DNA from: Salinadaptatus halalkaliphilus
GTDB lineage: Archaea > Halobacteriota > Halobacteria > Halobacteriales > Natrialbaceae
DNA: 64,000 nt
Assembly: GCF_006543045.1 (NCBI RefSeq)
Contig: NZ_RBZW01000012.1
Coordinates: 1-64,000 of the forward strand
Reading direction: 5' to 3'
Positions 32,716-45,800 of the stretch are shown in pieces. The translations under genes and the position numbers were made by a program. Numbering within the stretch: position 1 is the stretch's first letter; every line of letters begins with the position of its first letter. The notes under the pieces are model-generated. The model did no database searches, was not told where the DNA came from, and was given only the letters and a program-made list of their open reading frames with translations.

Positions 32716-34262
32716 CCGACCAGCGCGAGGCCGTCCGCTCGAACGCGAAGTACCTGCGCAACGTTCGCCCGATCGATCCCGACGAGATCTGCGAGTACGT
32801 TTCCGGAACGCCCCATCCGGCCGTCGTCCGCCAACTGCTTCGCGAGGAGGCGGTCGACCTAGGGTTAATCGAGCGCGACGACGGCACCTTCGTTCCGGTC
32901 GACGACGATCCCGTTTCGCCCCGTCGAGAAACGATCACGGCGCTGCCAGCGACCTACGAGCGATCCCTCGAGGAGTTGCTTGCCGACCGGTACGGCCCGA
33001 ACTGGGAGGCAGGCGCGAGCGGCGACCTACTCCGGTCGACGATCCGCCGGTTCAAAGCCAGCTACCTCGAGGGTCGAGCCGTCGACTACGACGAGGACGT
33101 GGCGGCGGGCTACGCGATCTATCACCTGCCGAGTTACTACGCGGCCGTCCAGTACGCCCTCGAGGACCTGACCGACCGCGGGCTGCTCAGTCGAACCCTT
33201 CGCGTGCTGGATATCGGTGCCGGCGTCGGCGGTCCCGCGCTCGGGCTCTGTGACTCCCTCCCAGAGAACGCCCTGCTCGAGTACCACGCGGTCGAGCCAA
33301 GCGCCGCGGCGGACGTTCTCGAGACACTGTTGAGGGAGACGGATCGGAACGTTCACACGACGATCCACCGGACGACGGCCGAGGCCTTCGACCCCGCCGA
33401 GGCGCTCGGTGACGAACGGGTCAGCGACGCCGACGCCTTCGATCTCGTGCTCGCCTGTAACGTCCTGAGCGAACTCGCGGAGCCGACCGCGGTCGCCCGC
33501 TCGGCATTGGAGTGGCTCGCGCCCGACGGCACCTTCCTGGCAATGGCGCCCGCCGACAAGAATACCAGCATCCTGCTTCGCGACATCGAACGCGAACTCG
33601 AGGACGAACCGATCGGCGAGCACGACGGTGGGTCGACAGCGGGGAGTGATGACGGATCAGCCGGGGAGCGAGACGACAACACAGCTGCCAAGAATCCCGA
33701 CCGCGTCACCGTCTACAGTCCGACGGTACGGCTCTGGCCCGACGACCGTCCCACCGATCGCGGCTGGTCGTTCGACGTGCGCCCCGACCTCGAGGTCCCG
33801 GCCTTTCAGCGACGGCTCGACGAGGCGACGCCCGCAAGCGACGACGAGCACACTCCCGGCGAGTTCGTCAACGTCGACGTCCAGTTTGCCTACTCGGTGT
33901 TGCGACGCGATGGCACGCGACGCATCGAGGCGAGCCTCGAGACGAGCAAGTGGGCAAAAATGGCCGAGATGGAACGGCACGTCACCAACCGTATCGATCT
34001 CGTCGGAGCGAAACTCAGCCACTCGCTGAGCGATCACGGCGACCACGGTGGCGCCAATCCGCTGTTCAAGATCAGCGACGGCAGCGAGTCGCTCGGTCAC
34101 TACGCCGTCCTCACCAACGAGACGGCGCTCAACCGGACGCTGCTGGAGGCCGACTACGGGACGGTGCTGTCGTTCGAGTCGATCCTCGCGCTCTGGAACG
34201 ACGACGAGGGGGCGTACAACCTCGTCGTCGACGAGGAGACGATCGTCGATCCGGTCGCCTAA
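32712..34262 (+). CDS. Rsm22-like SAM-dependent methyltransferase
   Basis: The 516-residue protein has an N-terminal helical domain (SGDLLRSTIRRFKASYLEGR, then YAIYHLPSYYAAVQYALEDL) and a class I methyltransferase core at about residues 155-300 (VLDIGAGVGGPALGLCDSL, FDLVLACNVLSELAEP, LAPDGTFLAMAPADKNTS). The RSYLPSYY-like approach to the SAM core matches the Rsm22 family, whose eukaryotic members act on mitochondrial small ribosomal subunits. A low-complexity insertion lies near residues 300-325. It is translationally coupled to tyrA. rRNA or ribosome methylation is inferred from the family. Confidence 0.8.
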   Translation: MTDQREAVRSNAKYLRNVRPIDPDEICEYVSGTPHPAVVRQLLREEAVDLGLIERDDGTFVPVDDDPVSPRRETITALPATYERSLEELLADRYGPNWEAGASGDLLRSTIRRFKASYLEGRAVDYDEDVAAGYAIYHLPSYYAAVQYALEDLTDRGLLSRTLRVLDIGAGVGGPALGLCDSLPENALLEYHAVEPSAAADVLETLLRETDRNVHTTIHRTTAEAFDPAEALGDERVSDADAFDLVLACNVLSELAEPTAVARSALEWLAPDGTFLAMAPADKNTSILLRDIERELEDEPIGEHDGGSTAGSDDGSAGERDDNTAAKNPDRVTVYSPTVRLWPDDRPTDRGWSFDVRPDLEVPAFQRRLDEATPASDDEHTPGEFVNVDVQFAYSVLRRDGTRRIEASLETSKWAKMAEMERHVTNRIDLVGAKLSHSLSDHGDHGGANPLFKISDGSESLGHYAVLTNETALNRTLLEADYGTVLSFESILALWNDDEGAYNLVVDEETIVDPVA

Positions 34263-34374
34263 CCTCACGCTGATCGGCTGCGCGCTCGCGTCCGTCTCGA
34301 ACACGATCATGACTGTCCACCACCAAGGTGGCCGGAAGCGGTGGGCTTTTCGCGCCGGCCACGGACGAACCGGT

Positions 34375-35187
34375 ATGAATGATTCTCTCGAGATTCTGCT
34401 GACGAACGACGACGGGATCGGCAGCACCGGGATACGGGTGCTCTACGATGCGCTCGACGAACACGCCAACGTGACGGTCGTCGCTCCCGCGACCGATCAG
34501 AGCGCTTGCGGACGGTCGATCTCGCACTCGGTCGAGGTCTCGGAGCACGAACTCGGGTACGCGGTCCACGGGACGCCCGCCGACTGCGTCGTCGCCGGAC
34601 TCGCGGAACTCGGCCCGTTTCCCGATCTCGTCGTTTCCGGCTGTAACGAGGGTGCGAACCTCGGCGAGTACGTCCTCGGTCGATCCGGAACCGTCAGCGC
34701 GGCCGTCGAAGCCGCCTTCTTCGATGTCCCGGCAATCGCGACCTCGATGTACGTGCCCGTCGAGGACGGCCCACTCTCGGCGATCGATCTCACTGGCGAG
34801 AACTTCGCCGACGCGACCCGCGTGACAACGTTTCTCGCCGAACACGCCCTCGAGGCCGGCGTCTTCGATCACGCGGCCTATCTCAACGTCAACGTCCCGA
34901 TCGCCGACGGCGAACCGGCACCGATCGAGATCACGCGCCCCTCGAAGCGCTACGAGATGGACGCCGAGCGAGACGGCGACACAGTCCAACTACAGGATCG
35001 AATCTGGGAGTCGATGGATCCCGAGACCATTCCGGATCCCGACGGAACCGATCGCCGCGCCGTCTCGGAAGGGCGCATTAGCGTCTCGCCGCTTACCGCG
35101 CCCCATCCGACGAACCACCACAAAACGCTCGAGGCGCTCGCCGACACCTACGCCGAATCCGTTGGAATCAGCGGCTCACGAGCGTGA
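34375..35187 (+). CDS. surE: 5'/3'-nucleotidase SurE
   Basis: The 270-residue metal-dependent phosphatase removes phosphate from nucleoside monophosphates. The N-terminal ILLTNDDGIGSTGIRVLYDA contains the paired Asp ligands (NDDG). ATDQSACGRSIS supplies the Ser ligand, and DLVVSGCNEGANLGEYVLGR (the VSGxNxG motif) supplies the Asn. STMYVPVEDG-like and LNVNVP blocks follow. It stands alone, 112 bases after the Rsm22-like gene. Confidence 0.95.
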   Translation: MNDSLEILLTNDDGIGSTGIRVLYDALDEHANVTVVAPATDQSACGRSISHSVEVSEHELGYAVHGTPADCVVAGLAELGPFPDLVVSGCNEGANLGEYVLGRSGTVSAAVEAAFFDVPAIATSMYVPVEDGPLSAIDLTGENFADATRVTTFLAEHALEAGVFDHAAYLNVNVPIADGEPAPIEITRPSKRYEMDAERDGDTVQLQDRIWESMDPETIPDPDGTDRRAVSEGRISVSPLTAPHPTNHHKTLEALADTYAESVGISGSRA

Positions 35188-35294
35188 TACGGGAGATATT
35201 CTACGGTCGCGCTGTCATTCGCAAGCGAGGGGCCTTTTCCAAATGGCGACGGTATCGCAATCGTGACTGCGTCGCCAGGCAGACTGCCGGCGGC

Positions 35295-35307
35295 ACAAAT
35301 ATAAATC
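35295..35307 (+). promoter_or_regulatory. TATA box upstream of the HTH gene
   Basis: ACAAATATAAATC is centred about 69 bases before the ATG at 35370, predicting a leader of about 40 bases. Confidence 0.4.
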
Positions 35308-35369
35308 AGTGGATAGAACTCTCGAGTAACTACCGACGTAGCGACCGTCCAGCGGAGGGTAACTAACAG

Positions 35370-35765
35370 ATGGTATTCAGTACACTTTGGGCTCGCCTCT
35401 CGTCTCTGTGGCCGCGAACCTCGACGGCGGAGACGGGAAGTACCGAGTCCACGACGACCGAGGAATCGACGACCCAACAGTCCGAGGACGAGACGTTGAG
35501 CTACGCCGAGCAGTTCGACTACGGCGTCGACGAGCGGGACCTGCCGGACGAAGATGTCGTGCTCCGACTGCTGGTCAAACGCGGCGGGCGCGTCGATGCC
35601 GACACCGTCCGCGAGGAAACCGGCTGGTCGGAAGACCACCTCGCACAGGTCGTCGACCGGATGGAAACCGACGACCAGGTCAGCGCGATTACCGTTGGTC
35701 GAAAGCGAGTTATCTGCCGGCGCGGTTTCGAACCGAAAGGGTATCGGTCCCACATCAACGAGTAG
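35370..35765 (+). CDS. Winged-helix (MarR-like) DNA-binding protein
   Basis: The 131-residue protein has a Ser/Thr/Glu-rich low-complexity N-terminus (about residues 15-45) and a compact winged helix at about 60-118. DEDVVLRLLVKRGGRVDADT, then VREETGWSEDHLAQVVDRME and a wing DQVSAITVGRKRVICRRG make up the domain. This is the layout of small haloarchaeal transcriptional regulators. No ligand domain is present. The target is unknown; it is convergent with folCP, so that gene is not an obvious target. Confidence 0.8.
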   Translation: MVFSTLWARLSSLWPRTSTAETGSTESTTTEESTTQQSEDETLSYAEQFDYGVDERDLPDEDVVLRLLVKRGGRVDADTVREETGWSEDHLAQVVDRMETDDQVSAITVGRKRVICRRGFEPKGYRSHINE

Positions 35766-35819
35766 TCGACCGTTCTACGGCGGTTACAGAAGTAACAGGT
35801 GAAAGCCGTGTGGAGGACG

Positions 35820-38315
35820 TCACTCCCATTCGAATCGATCCGGATCGCACGCAGCGAGTGCCGTCCGCACCGCGGCGACGTTCTCGGGGACGTCGTGGAC
35901 GCGGACGATATCGGCGCCGCGGTCGGCTGCGAGTGCGCTCGCGGCGACGGTCGATGCAGTGCGATCGCCTGCCTCGCGGCCGACGTGGCCGAACATCGAC
36001 TTCTGTGAGTGGCCGACGAGTACCGGACAGTCGAGCGCGCGAAACTCCTCGAGTCGACCCAGCATCTCGAAGCTCTCTCGAGCGGATTTGCCGAATCCGA
36101 TTCCGGGATCGACGACGATCTGCTTGCGCTCGAGGCCGGCCTTTTCGGCCAACAGCACGCGCTCTGTGAGTTGGTCGATCACGTCCTCGACGACGTCGTC
36201 GTACTTGACCTCGCGGTCGGGGACGACCGGTGCGTCGATGCTATGCATGATCACCAGCCCGGCGTCGTGGTCGGCTGCGACGAAGCGCATCTCCGGGTCC
36301 TCGAGCCCCGAGACGTCGTTGATGATGTCGCCGCCGGCCTCGAGGGCGGCGTCGGCGACCGCGGCCTTGCGGGTGTCGATCGAGACGAGCGCATCGAGAT
36401 CGGCGATGCGCTCGACGACGGGGACGACCCGACCGATCTCGTCCGCAACCGGGACTGGATCCGCGCCGGGGCGGGTCGACTCGCCGCCGACGTCGATGAC
36501 ATCAGCGCCGGCCTCGACCATCGCCTCGGCGCGGGCGACGGCGTCCTCGAGCGTGTCGTACTCGCCGCCGTCGTGGAAGCTGTCGGGGGTGATGTTCACG
36601 ATTCCCATGACGGCGGTGTGGTCGTGCCAGGGGAACCGCGGCTGTGGCTTGGCTGTCGTTGCTGGCGTCGGGTCAGCGCTGCCTGACTCGAGGTCGAGCG
36701 TCTCACGGAGGGTTCGAGCGACTGCGCCGAGACCGTGAGGTTGCTCCTCGAGGCGATCGGTCAACTGTCGGAACTGCGAGTGTGTCCCCATCAACACGGC
36801 GTCGACGCGATCCTCGTCGCGGTGGGAGGGTGAGCTCGCACACTCACCACCAAGCCGGAGCAGTTCGTCGTTGACGATCGTCGCCTGGCGTTGCTGGAGC
36901 GTCGTCTTGACGACGCGGTGGACGCCCTCGTCGCGTAACCGCTCGACGGTTCCCGGAGGCACGCTCGATCCCTCGAGCGTTGCCTGGGCGTCTGCGAGAT
37001 TCCGGATTCGCTTGGGGACGTCGGCGCTGGTCCAGCGCGAGCGCGCCTCCGCGACCGCAAACAGCGAGCCGGTGACGAGCACGCAGTCGCCGTCGTCGGC
37101 GAGCTCGAGTGTCCGCTCGAGGGCGTCCTGGACGGCGTCGGCGGTTTCGACGGCCGAAACGCCGCTGTCTTCGAAGACCGTCGCGAGGACCGATCGATCC
37201 TCGGCGCGCTCGAGGGTCGGTTCGGTGGCGACGACCGTATCGGGCGTCGGTAAGGCGGCGGCCATCTCGCGGTGGTCCTTGTCGTGCATCGCGCCGAAGA
37301 CGACGTGCAACTCGTCGTACTCGTACGTCGAGAGCGTCTCCGCGAGTGTCCGGCAGGCACCTGGATTGTGCGCGCCGTCGAGGACGACCAGGGGCTCGGC
37401 GTCCATCACTTCGAACCGCCCCGGCCAGTGAGCGTTTCTGAGTCCGCGCGCGAGATTCGCGCTCGAGACGTCGGCGACTTGGCGGGCGAGAACGGCCGCA
37501 ATCCCGGCGTTTGTCGCCTGGTGACGGCCGGGAAGCGGAATTTGGGTCTCGACAGCCCAGTCGTCGGCATCGATCGCGATGGCGGCTTCAGTGTGGTTCG
37601 TGCGGCCGCCGTAGGCGACGTTCACGTCCGGTTCCCCTTCGAACGTCTCGTCGCTATCGTCGGCGCTCCCGACCGTCACCACGTCGCCAGCGACGTCACG
37701 AATCGCCTCGAGCGTCTCGCCCGTGACGCCGGTCACGAGCGGCTGGTCGTCGGGGGCGACGTGGGCCTTGTCGCGGGCGATCGCGTCCTCGGTGTCGCCG
37801 ATGATCCCGGTGTGTTCTAAGGTGACGCTCGTGACCGCGCTCGCGACGGGGTCGACGACGCTGGTCGCGTCGAACTTGCCGCCGATGCCGACCTCGCAGA
37901 CGGCGACGTCGACGTCCTCGCGACCGAACTGCCACAGCGCCATGGCGGTCATCGTCTCGAAGAAGGTCGGCGAGTCGCCGTCGGCGCCGCGCTCGGTCAC
38001 GTACTCGCGGATGGCGTCGACGAACGCACAGACCGCGGACCGAGGGATCTTCCGCCCGTCGATGCGAATCCGCTCGCGCAGGTCCTCGAGGTGGGGCGAG
38101 GTGTACAGTCCCACCGACAGTCCCGCTTCCCGTAACGTCCGCTCGAGCATGCGCGCCGTACTTCCCTTCCCGTTGGAGCCGGCGATCTGGACGACGTCGA
38201 CATCCGCGTGTGGGTCCTCGAGGTGGGCAAGCAGTCGCGCCGTCGACTCCGTCCCCGGCTTCGGGCGAAACCGCCGCAGGCCGAAGACGAAGTCCGCCGC
38301 CTCGTGATACTCCAT
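35820..38315 (-). CDS. folCP: Bifunctional folylpolyglutamate synthase / dihydropteroate synthase
   Basis: The 831-residue fusion joins two steps of folate synthesis. Residues 1-430 are FolC (Mur-ligase-like ATPase), with P-loop AGSNGKGSTARMLERTLREA from about residue 45, LYTSPHLEDLRERIRIDG, FFETMTAMALWQF and VVLDGAHNPGACRTL. A linker of about 130 residues follows. FolP begins near residue 570 with MGIVNITPDSFHDGG, then DVIDVGGESTRPGA, VVDPGIGFGKS and GHSQKSMFG. The same fusion is known genetically in Haloferax volcanii. The folate-using partners thyA and folA lie 23 kb away at 61305-62875. Confidence 0.95.
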   Translation of the reverse strand: MEYHEAADFVFGLRRFRPKPGTESTARLLAHLEDPHADVDVVQIAGSNGKGSTARMLERTLREAGLSVGLYTSPHLEDLRERIRIDGRKIPRSAVCAFVDAIREYVTERGADGDSPTFFETMTAMALWQFGREDVDVAVCEVGIGGKFDATSVVDPVASAVTSVTLEHTGIIGDTEDAIARDKAHVAPDDQPLVTGVTGETLEAIRDVAGDVVTVGSADDSDETFEGEPDVNVAYGGRTNHTEAAIAIDADDWAVETQIPLPGRHQATNAGIAAVLARQVADVSSANLARGLRNAHWPGRFEVMDAEPLVVLDGAHNPGACRTLAETLSTYEYDELHVVFGAMHDKDHREMAAALPTPDTVVATEPTLERAEDRSVLATVFEDSGVSAVETADAVQDALERTLELADDGDCVLVTGSLFAVAEARSRWTSADVPKRIRNLADAQATLEGSSVPPGTVERLRDEGVHRVVKTTLQQRQATIVNDELLRLGGECASSPSHRDEDRVDAVLMGTHSQFRQLTDRLEEQPHGLGAVARTLRETLDLESGSADPTPATTAKPQPRFPWHDHTAVMGIVNITPDSFHDGGEYDTLEDAVARAEAMVEAGADVIDVGGESTRPGADPVPVADEIGRVVPVVERIADLDALVSIDTRKAAVADAALEAGGDIINDVSGLEDPEMRFVAADHDAGLVIMHSIDAPVVPDREVKYDDVVEDVIDQLTERVLLAEKAGLERKQIVVDPGIGFGKSARESFEMLGRLEEFRALDCPVLVGHSQKSMFGHVGREAGDRTASTVAASALAADRGADIVRVHDVPENVAAVRTALAACDPDRFEWE

Positions 38316-38383
38316 ATCCGAACCAGCAAGTCCGGCCGCTTTAGGGTGTCGGACTCGGTTTTGGACGCCGCCGCTCCGAGGTG

Positions 38384-39229
38384 TCAGATCGTCGTGTCGC
38401 TACGAGCGGAGCCAGTGTTTCCGCCGCCGAACCGGGCTCTGATCGTGGCCTCGAGTGCGCCGACAATCGCGAGTACGAGGGCGTACGGGCCAAACAGGAG
38501 GATGTGGACCGGACTGTCGGTCGTGACGAAGACCTCGAAGACGAGCACGTACGGCACGGCCAGTGCAAAGAGAACGAGCGGCGCGAGGAGGCCACGCGTA
38601 AACAGCCCACCGACGGGGACGGCGGCGACGGCAAACGCGACTGCAAAGACTGCGCCGGCAGCGACCGGCGGCCTGATGCCGGCCTCGAGGACCAGAAGCG
38701 TCGTCGCGAGTGCGATGAGTCCCGCCCCACCGGCTGTCCAGCCAGCGATCGTCGAACGTGCCCGCGGGAGCGACGGCAGGTTCTGCAGTCGGCCGTCGGC
38801 GACGCCGTACCGTCGGCGGATTCCGAACTCGAGGACGCCGGCGTACAGCGCGAGCGCGAGCCAGAGGTGCCAGGCGTTCGCGTAGCTCGCGACGTAGGTC
38901 GGCCCTTCGACGATGGCGTAGCCACCGAGTTCGCCCCACTCGGGTGAGGGCGAGGTCACGTCGAGGTACGTCGTTCCGGCAAGGACGGCGAGCAATCCGA
39001 GAGTCGGGGTGAACAATCGCGTGTACGCCGAGACGAACACGGGAACGACGCCGACGACGACCATCGTCGCGACGAGACCGGCAGTCGAACCGGTCGACTC
39101 GAGGGCGGGATAGGCGTCGCGAGCGTACAACGCGAGGACGATGCCGGCGTTCGCGACGCCGGCAGCGAGCGCGACCAGGACGGTTCGGATGGACGGCCGG
39201 TTCGCGCTCGAGTCGAGGGCAGGGACCAT
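38384..39229 (-). CDS. Haloarchaeal multi-pass membrane protein
   Basis: The 281-residue protein has about eight hydrophobic helices from residue 15 to 270 (VLVALAAGVANAGIVLALYA, AGLVATMVVVGVVPVFVSAY, AGLIALATTLLVLEAG, VLFALAVPYVLVFEVFVTTD, ILLFGPYALVLAIVGALEA). The loops are short and lack catalytic motifs. It does not match a family I can name. It lies 68 bases beyond the folCP start on the same strand, so its transcript could run into folCP. Confidence 0.7.
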   Translation of the reverse strand: MVPALDSSANRPSIRTVLVALAAGVANAGIVLALYARDAYPALESTGSTAGLVATMVVVGVVPVFVSAYTRLFTPTLGLLAVLAGTTYLDVTSPSPEWGELGGYAIVEGPTYVASYANAWHLWLALALYAGVLEFGIRRRYGVADGRLQNLPSLPRARSTIAGWTAGGAGLIALATTLLVLEAGIRPPVAAGAVFAVAFAVAAVPVGGLFTRGLLAPLVLFALAVPYVLVFEVFVTTDSPVHILLFGPYALVLAIVGALEATIRARFGGGNTGSARSDTTI

Positions 39230-39324
39230 ACCCGAAACGTCGTCGCCGATCTACATGTAAATTTCCCAGCAGTCGGTGATCGACGACTCGACACCGCAAG
39301 CGCCCGCTCGAGTCGCGTCCGGGC

Positions 39325-40065
39325 TCACTCGATCGGAATTCGGGTCGGCTCTCCAGCAGGCCGTCGCCGCGGAATGGTGGCGTCGATATCGTCGCCGGCC
39401 GCGACGAGCGACTCGAGACGGTGGTGAATACCGTTGTGGTGACCCGCACCGATAACGGCGACGACGTCGTTGCCGTCGCGGGCGAGCGCGTAGAGACGGC
39501 GGGCCATGATTCGATCGCGGGTATCGATGAGCACCTCCGCGACCTCCGGAAGCAACCGTCGTACCTGATCGATCGCCGGCTGAACGTCGTCGCCGTGTCG
39601 AATCTCCGAAAACGGGACGCGCGTCGCCTCGAGCGCACGCGCCTGTTGGGCGGGATCGATGCGCTGTGCCCGGGCGAAAACCTTGGGAATGGTCTCGAGG
39701 CCGATCCGGTCGGTCAGCGCCGAGACGGTCTCGTCGATCGGTCGGTCGATGAGCGCGACCTCCGTGTCCAATTCGGCGGCCGCTTCGATAGCGACCGCCA
39801 TATCGGTCGTCTCGGGGTCGAGCCCGTAGAGCCGGACGACCGCCCGCTGGACCGTCCGCAACAGCGTGTAGGTCACCGCGACGGGAAACGGCAGGTCGAA
39901 TGGATCACGATTCGCCTGGCGCTCGAGGCGTTCGAAGCGCTTCTCGTCGAGTTCGACGGCCACGACGTCCGGTTTCGTCTCGCGAATCGTCGCACGGACG
40001 CGTCGGCGATGCGTCGGCGAAAAGTGGACGCTGGGGACGAGCGTGATCGAGCCGGAGTTGGACAT
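39325..40065 (-). CDS. TraB/GumN-family protein
   Basis: The 246-residue protein starts MSNSGSITLVPSVHFSPTH, with the GTxH-like motif of the TraB/PrgY/GumN family. VAVELDEKRFERL carries the conserved acidic residues, EVALIDRPIDETVSAL follows, and VIGAGHHNGIHHRLE is the C-terminal GxxH motif. The C-terminal transmembrane part of longer archaeal homologues is absent, so this is the short form. Family members are proposed metalloproteases or pheromone-shutdown proteins. The haloarchaeal role is unknown. I chose the ATG at 40065 over upstream codons that read unrelated sequence. Confidence 0.85.
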   Translation of the reverse strand: MSNSGSITLVPSVHFSPTHRRRVRATIRETKPDVVAVELDEKRFERLERQANRDPFDLPFPVAVTYTLLRTVQRAVVRLYGLDPETTDMAVAIEAAAELDTEVALIDRPIDETVSALTDRIGLETIPKVFARAQRIDPAQQARALEATRVPFSEIRHGDDVQPAIDQVRRLLPEVAEVLIDTRDRIMARRLYALARDGNDVVAVIGAGHHNGIHHRLESLVAAGDDIDATIPRRRPAGEPTRIPIE

Positions 40066-40136
40066 GGGTACTGGAAGTTCGACATCGACCGGCTTGAAAC
40101 GCCCCCGTACGAGTAACGAAATTGATACGAACGTCG

Positions 40137-41591
40137 TCAGGCAGTCGCGTTCCTGGCATCCTCGTACCACTGCGGCTCGGTCACGGTTGCAGCGCCGAAT
40201 TTGTCGTACTGGGAGGTGATCCGGATGTCCGATCCGGTCGGTTCGTGGTGGTATTTGACCTCGAGTTCGTGGACGATCCCCGTTTCGGTGACGAACGCCG
40301 CCGCTCGGTACGCCTCGGCCTCGGACGCGATCTGTGCCGGCGGTTCGGTCGTCGTCACCTGATACCCAGGGATCTCCGCCGTCAGGGTCGGTGACACGTC
40401 CGCGTCGCGGTCGTCGAAATAGGTTTCAACGAGGTCGGCACCGATCGCGCCGCTACGAGCGGTCGCGTTCGGATCGCCGGGGATCGCTCGCCGTTCGTAG
40501 CGGGGCTCGGCCTCGTTCCCTCGGTCGACGTACTCGTATTCGTACTCGCCGTCCGCGTACCGTTCGTGACCGTCCGTCGTCCAATCGTCGGCGACGCTCC
40601 CGCGCTGTGCTACGTGATACGTCCCGCCGTCCAGCCGGACGAGCAAGGCGCCGTCGCCGGGTGCGCCGTCCGGAATCGCCTCCGGATCCCCGTCCACGAC
40701 GACGCGATGGGTCAGCGCCTTGGCCCCCTCGAGCGTGGTCGCGTGTTCTTCGCCCATGCGCTCGACATCGTGAATGCCATCGTGAAAGATCCCCGGCGGC
40801 GGGTAATTGGTTGCCCCGTGGGTTCCCGACTGACCGCCCTCGTCGGCAAGCGTGAGTACTGCGGCGACCGCCCGGGTTTCCGATCCGTCTTCGGATGTCG
40901 GGTCGCTGCCCTCGGTTCCAAACGTTGGTTCGCCGTCCTCGATTTCTGACTCGGCCGGTTCGTCCAGGGAGCCGATCGGCGGGCCGTCTCCGCTCTCACC
41001 GTCGTTCCCCTCGCCGATCGGCCCGGCGAACGCCCCGGCGTAAAGCGCGATCGCGACGAAGACGCCGACGAGGAGGACCACGGTGAGGCCCTCAACTGAG
41101 ATATCGGGTGCGGGAATGGTGATTCGAGATGTCGAAAGCAGCGGTTTCCGCGCCGTGTCCTCCGACTGCGCCCCGCTCGCATCGCCGCGAACGCGACGGC
41201 CGGAGCGCTCCGCCGGGACACTGGTGTCACGATCGGATCGATCCGCCGCCGCGTACAGATCGGTCCCGAAGTGTTCGAGGAACAGCCGTTCCCCCTCGTC
41301 GCGGTCGATCGCGTACAAAAGTCGGTCGCGGATTTCGCCCGGGTCGACGACGGCCGCGTCGGTTCCGATGTTGCTCTCGGAGTCGTCGCTGACGACCAGG
41401 TCGGCTTCCGCTGCGGGGGAGTCGACGGCGATCCGTCGAACCGTTCCGCCACGGGTCGCGACGACGAGACCGTCCTCGAGCGTCGTCTCCCACCCCATCG
41501 CGTCCCAGAGAGCGTCGACGACGGCCCGTCGCTCGCCCGGCTCCAGCCGAGCGAACAAAGCGGTGAATCGCTCCCGTGAGGGAACGGGCAT
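40137..41591 (-). CDS. Single-pass membrane-anchored haloarchaeal protein
   Basis: The 484-residue protein has a cytoplasmic N-terminal domain (ERFTALFARLEPGERRAVVD, AMGWETTLEDGLVVATRGGT; about residues 5-110). A polar linker and one membrane helix near residues 165-190 (GLTVVLLVGVFVAIALYAGA) follow. Then come an acidic disordered stretch and an outer domain (about 240-484) with THRVVVDGDPEAI, YHVAQRGSVADDWTTDGHER and TSQYDKFGAATVTEPQWYED. The outer domain resembles the LolA-like lipoprotein proteins of this window in style. No catalytic motif is visible and I cannot name the family. Confidence 0.7.
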   Translation of the reverse strand: MPVPSRERFTALFARLEPGERRAVVDALWDAMGWETTLEDGLVVATRGGTVRRIAVDSPAAEADLVVSDDSESNIGTDAAVVDPGEIRDRLLYAIDRDEGERLFLEHFGTDLYAAADRSDRDTSVPAERSGRRVRGDASGAQSEDTARKPLLSTSRITIPAPDISVEGLTVVLLVGVFVAIALYAGAFAGPIGEGNDGESGDGPPIGSLDEPAESEIEDGEPTFGTEGSDPTSEDGSETRAVAAVLTLADEGGQSGTHGATNYPPPGIFHDGIHDVERMGEEHATTLEGAKALTHRVVVDGDPEAIPDGAPGDGALLVRLDGGTYHVAQRGSVADDWTTDGHERYADGEYEYEYVDRGNEAEPRYERRAIPGDPNATARSGAIGADLVETYFDDRDADVSPTLTAEIPGYQVTTTEPPAQIASEAEAYRAAAFVTETGIVHELEVKYHHEPTGSDIRITSQYDKFGAATVTEPQWYEDARNATA

Positions 41592-41679
41592 GTGCGCACG
41601 TTCGGACCGTCGCTACAAAGGCTTTCCTCGGGTCCGAGAGTCGACGAGCATCGAAAACCCGGCCGCGTCGATCGAACCG

Positions 41680-44925
<3,246 letters not shown>

Positions 44926-45369
44926 TGGTCTTGTTCGTTCGAAGTTCGCACATCGTAATAAGCGCCACGAAACAGTACGAATCTCGAAACGGCTTTTCGA
45001 AATTCGAACTCGTCGCCAGACCGGCGCCTCGAGTGCTACCCGTCGAAGACCGTCGATTGGTCACACTCGAGGTCCTGTTCTTGGACAACCCGCGTATACT
45101 CGAGTCGCGAGACGCGGTTCGTGACACCAACCATCTCAAGACGGTCGTCCCGATCGGCTCTCGGTACTCTTCGGGAACGCCTTCCGAAATGCACGCGAAC
45201 ACGTCGGCGAGGGCGTCTCCGACACCGACACCGGATTCGCGAACGCCGACGATGGTACCGGAATCACCCCGAGACACGCGACTGTACTTCGAGTCGGGCT
45301 ACAGTACGGCACGCGACAGCAAGTTTGGCCCGGCTCAGACAGTCACAGATCGTGATCTAACCCTAGGTC
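44926..45369. other. Intergenic region between carB and the DUF4870 gene
   Basis: About 444 bases hold no gene I can support. Reading frames cross it on both strands, but none has a known family. The G+C is lower near 44930-45000 (probable carB promoter, GTAATAAGC about 44955-44963). It may hold a decayed gene. Confidence 0.4.
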
Positions 45370-45379
45370 TTATATATTC
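45370..45379 (+). promoter_or_regulatory. TATA box of the DUF4870 gene
   Basis: TTATATATTC is centred about 26 bases before the ATG at 45400, giving a leaderless transcript. Confidence 0.7.
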
Positions 45380-45399
45380 GCCGTGAGAACGCCAGGTAC

Positions 45400-45726
45400 A
45401 TGTCAACCCATGCAGACGGCGATACGACGATGGCAGCGCTGGCACACATATCGGCACTCGTTGCGTCGTTTCTCGGGCCACTACTGATCCTCGTGCTCGC
45501 GGACGACACCGACACGCTGGTCAAAGAGAACGCGAAAAATGCGTTGAACTTTCAGATCCTGGTGTTCATCGCGATGGTCATCTCCGGGGCGCTGACGGTG
45601 GTCCTTATCGGGCTCCTCTTGATCCCGATAGTCGGACTGGTAAACGTCATTCTGGTCATTTTGGCGACGATAAAAGCGAACAACAGCGAGATTTACTCGT
45701 ACCCGTTCACGCCGAGTATCATCTGA
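45400..45726 (+). CDS. DUF4870 small membrane protein
   Basis: The 108-residue protein has a first hydrophobic segment at about residues 13-33 (ALAHISALVASFLGPLLILV), then VKENAKNALNFQILVFIAMV and two closely spaced helices (about residues 50-90). The ENAKNALNFQ motif defines the DUF4870/Tic20-like family. Function unknown in archaea. It is transcribed alone from a strong TATA promoter. Confidence 0.9.
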   Translation: MSTHADGDTTMAALAHISALVASFLGPLLILVLADDTDTLVKENAKNALNFQILVFIAMVISGALTVVLIGLLLIPIVGLVNVILVILATIKANNSEIYSYPFTPSII

Positions 45727-45800
45727 GACGGATCGTCGTCGCAGCGTCTCCGTATCGATCGAGGCCATCCATATTTGAGCCTTGGGTACAAAACACGGTC

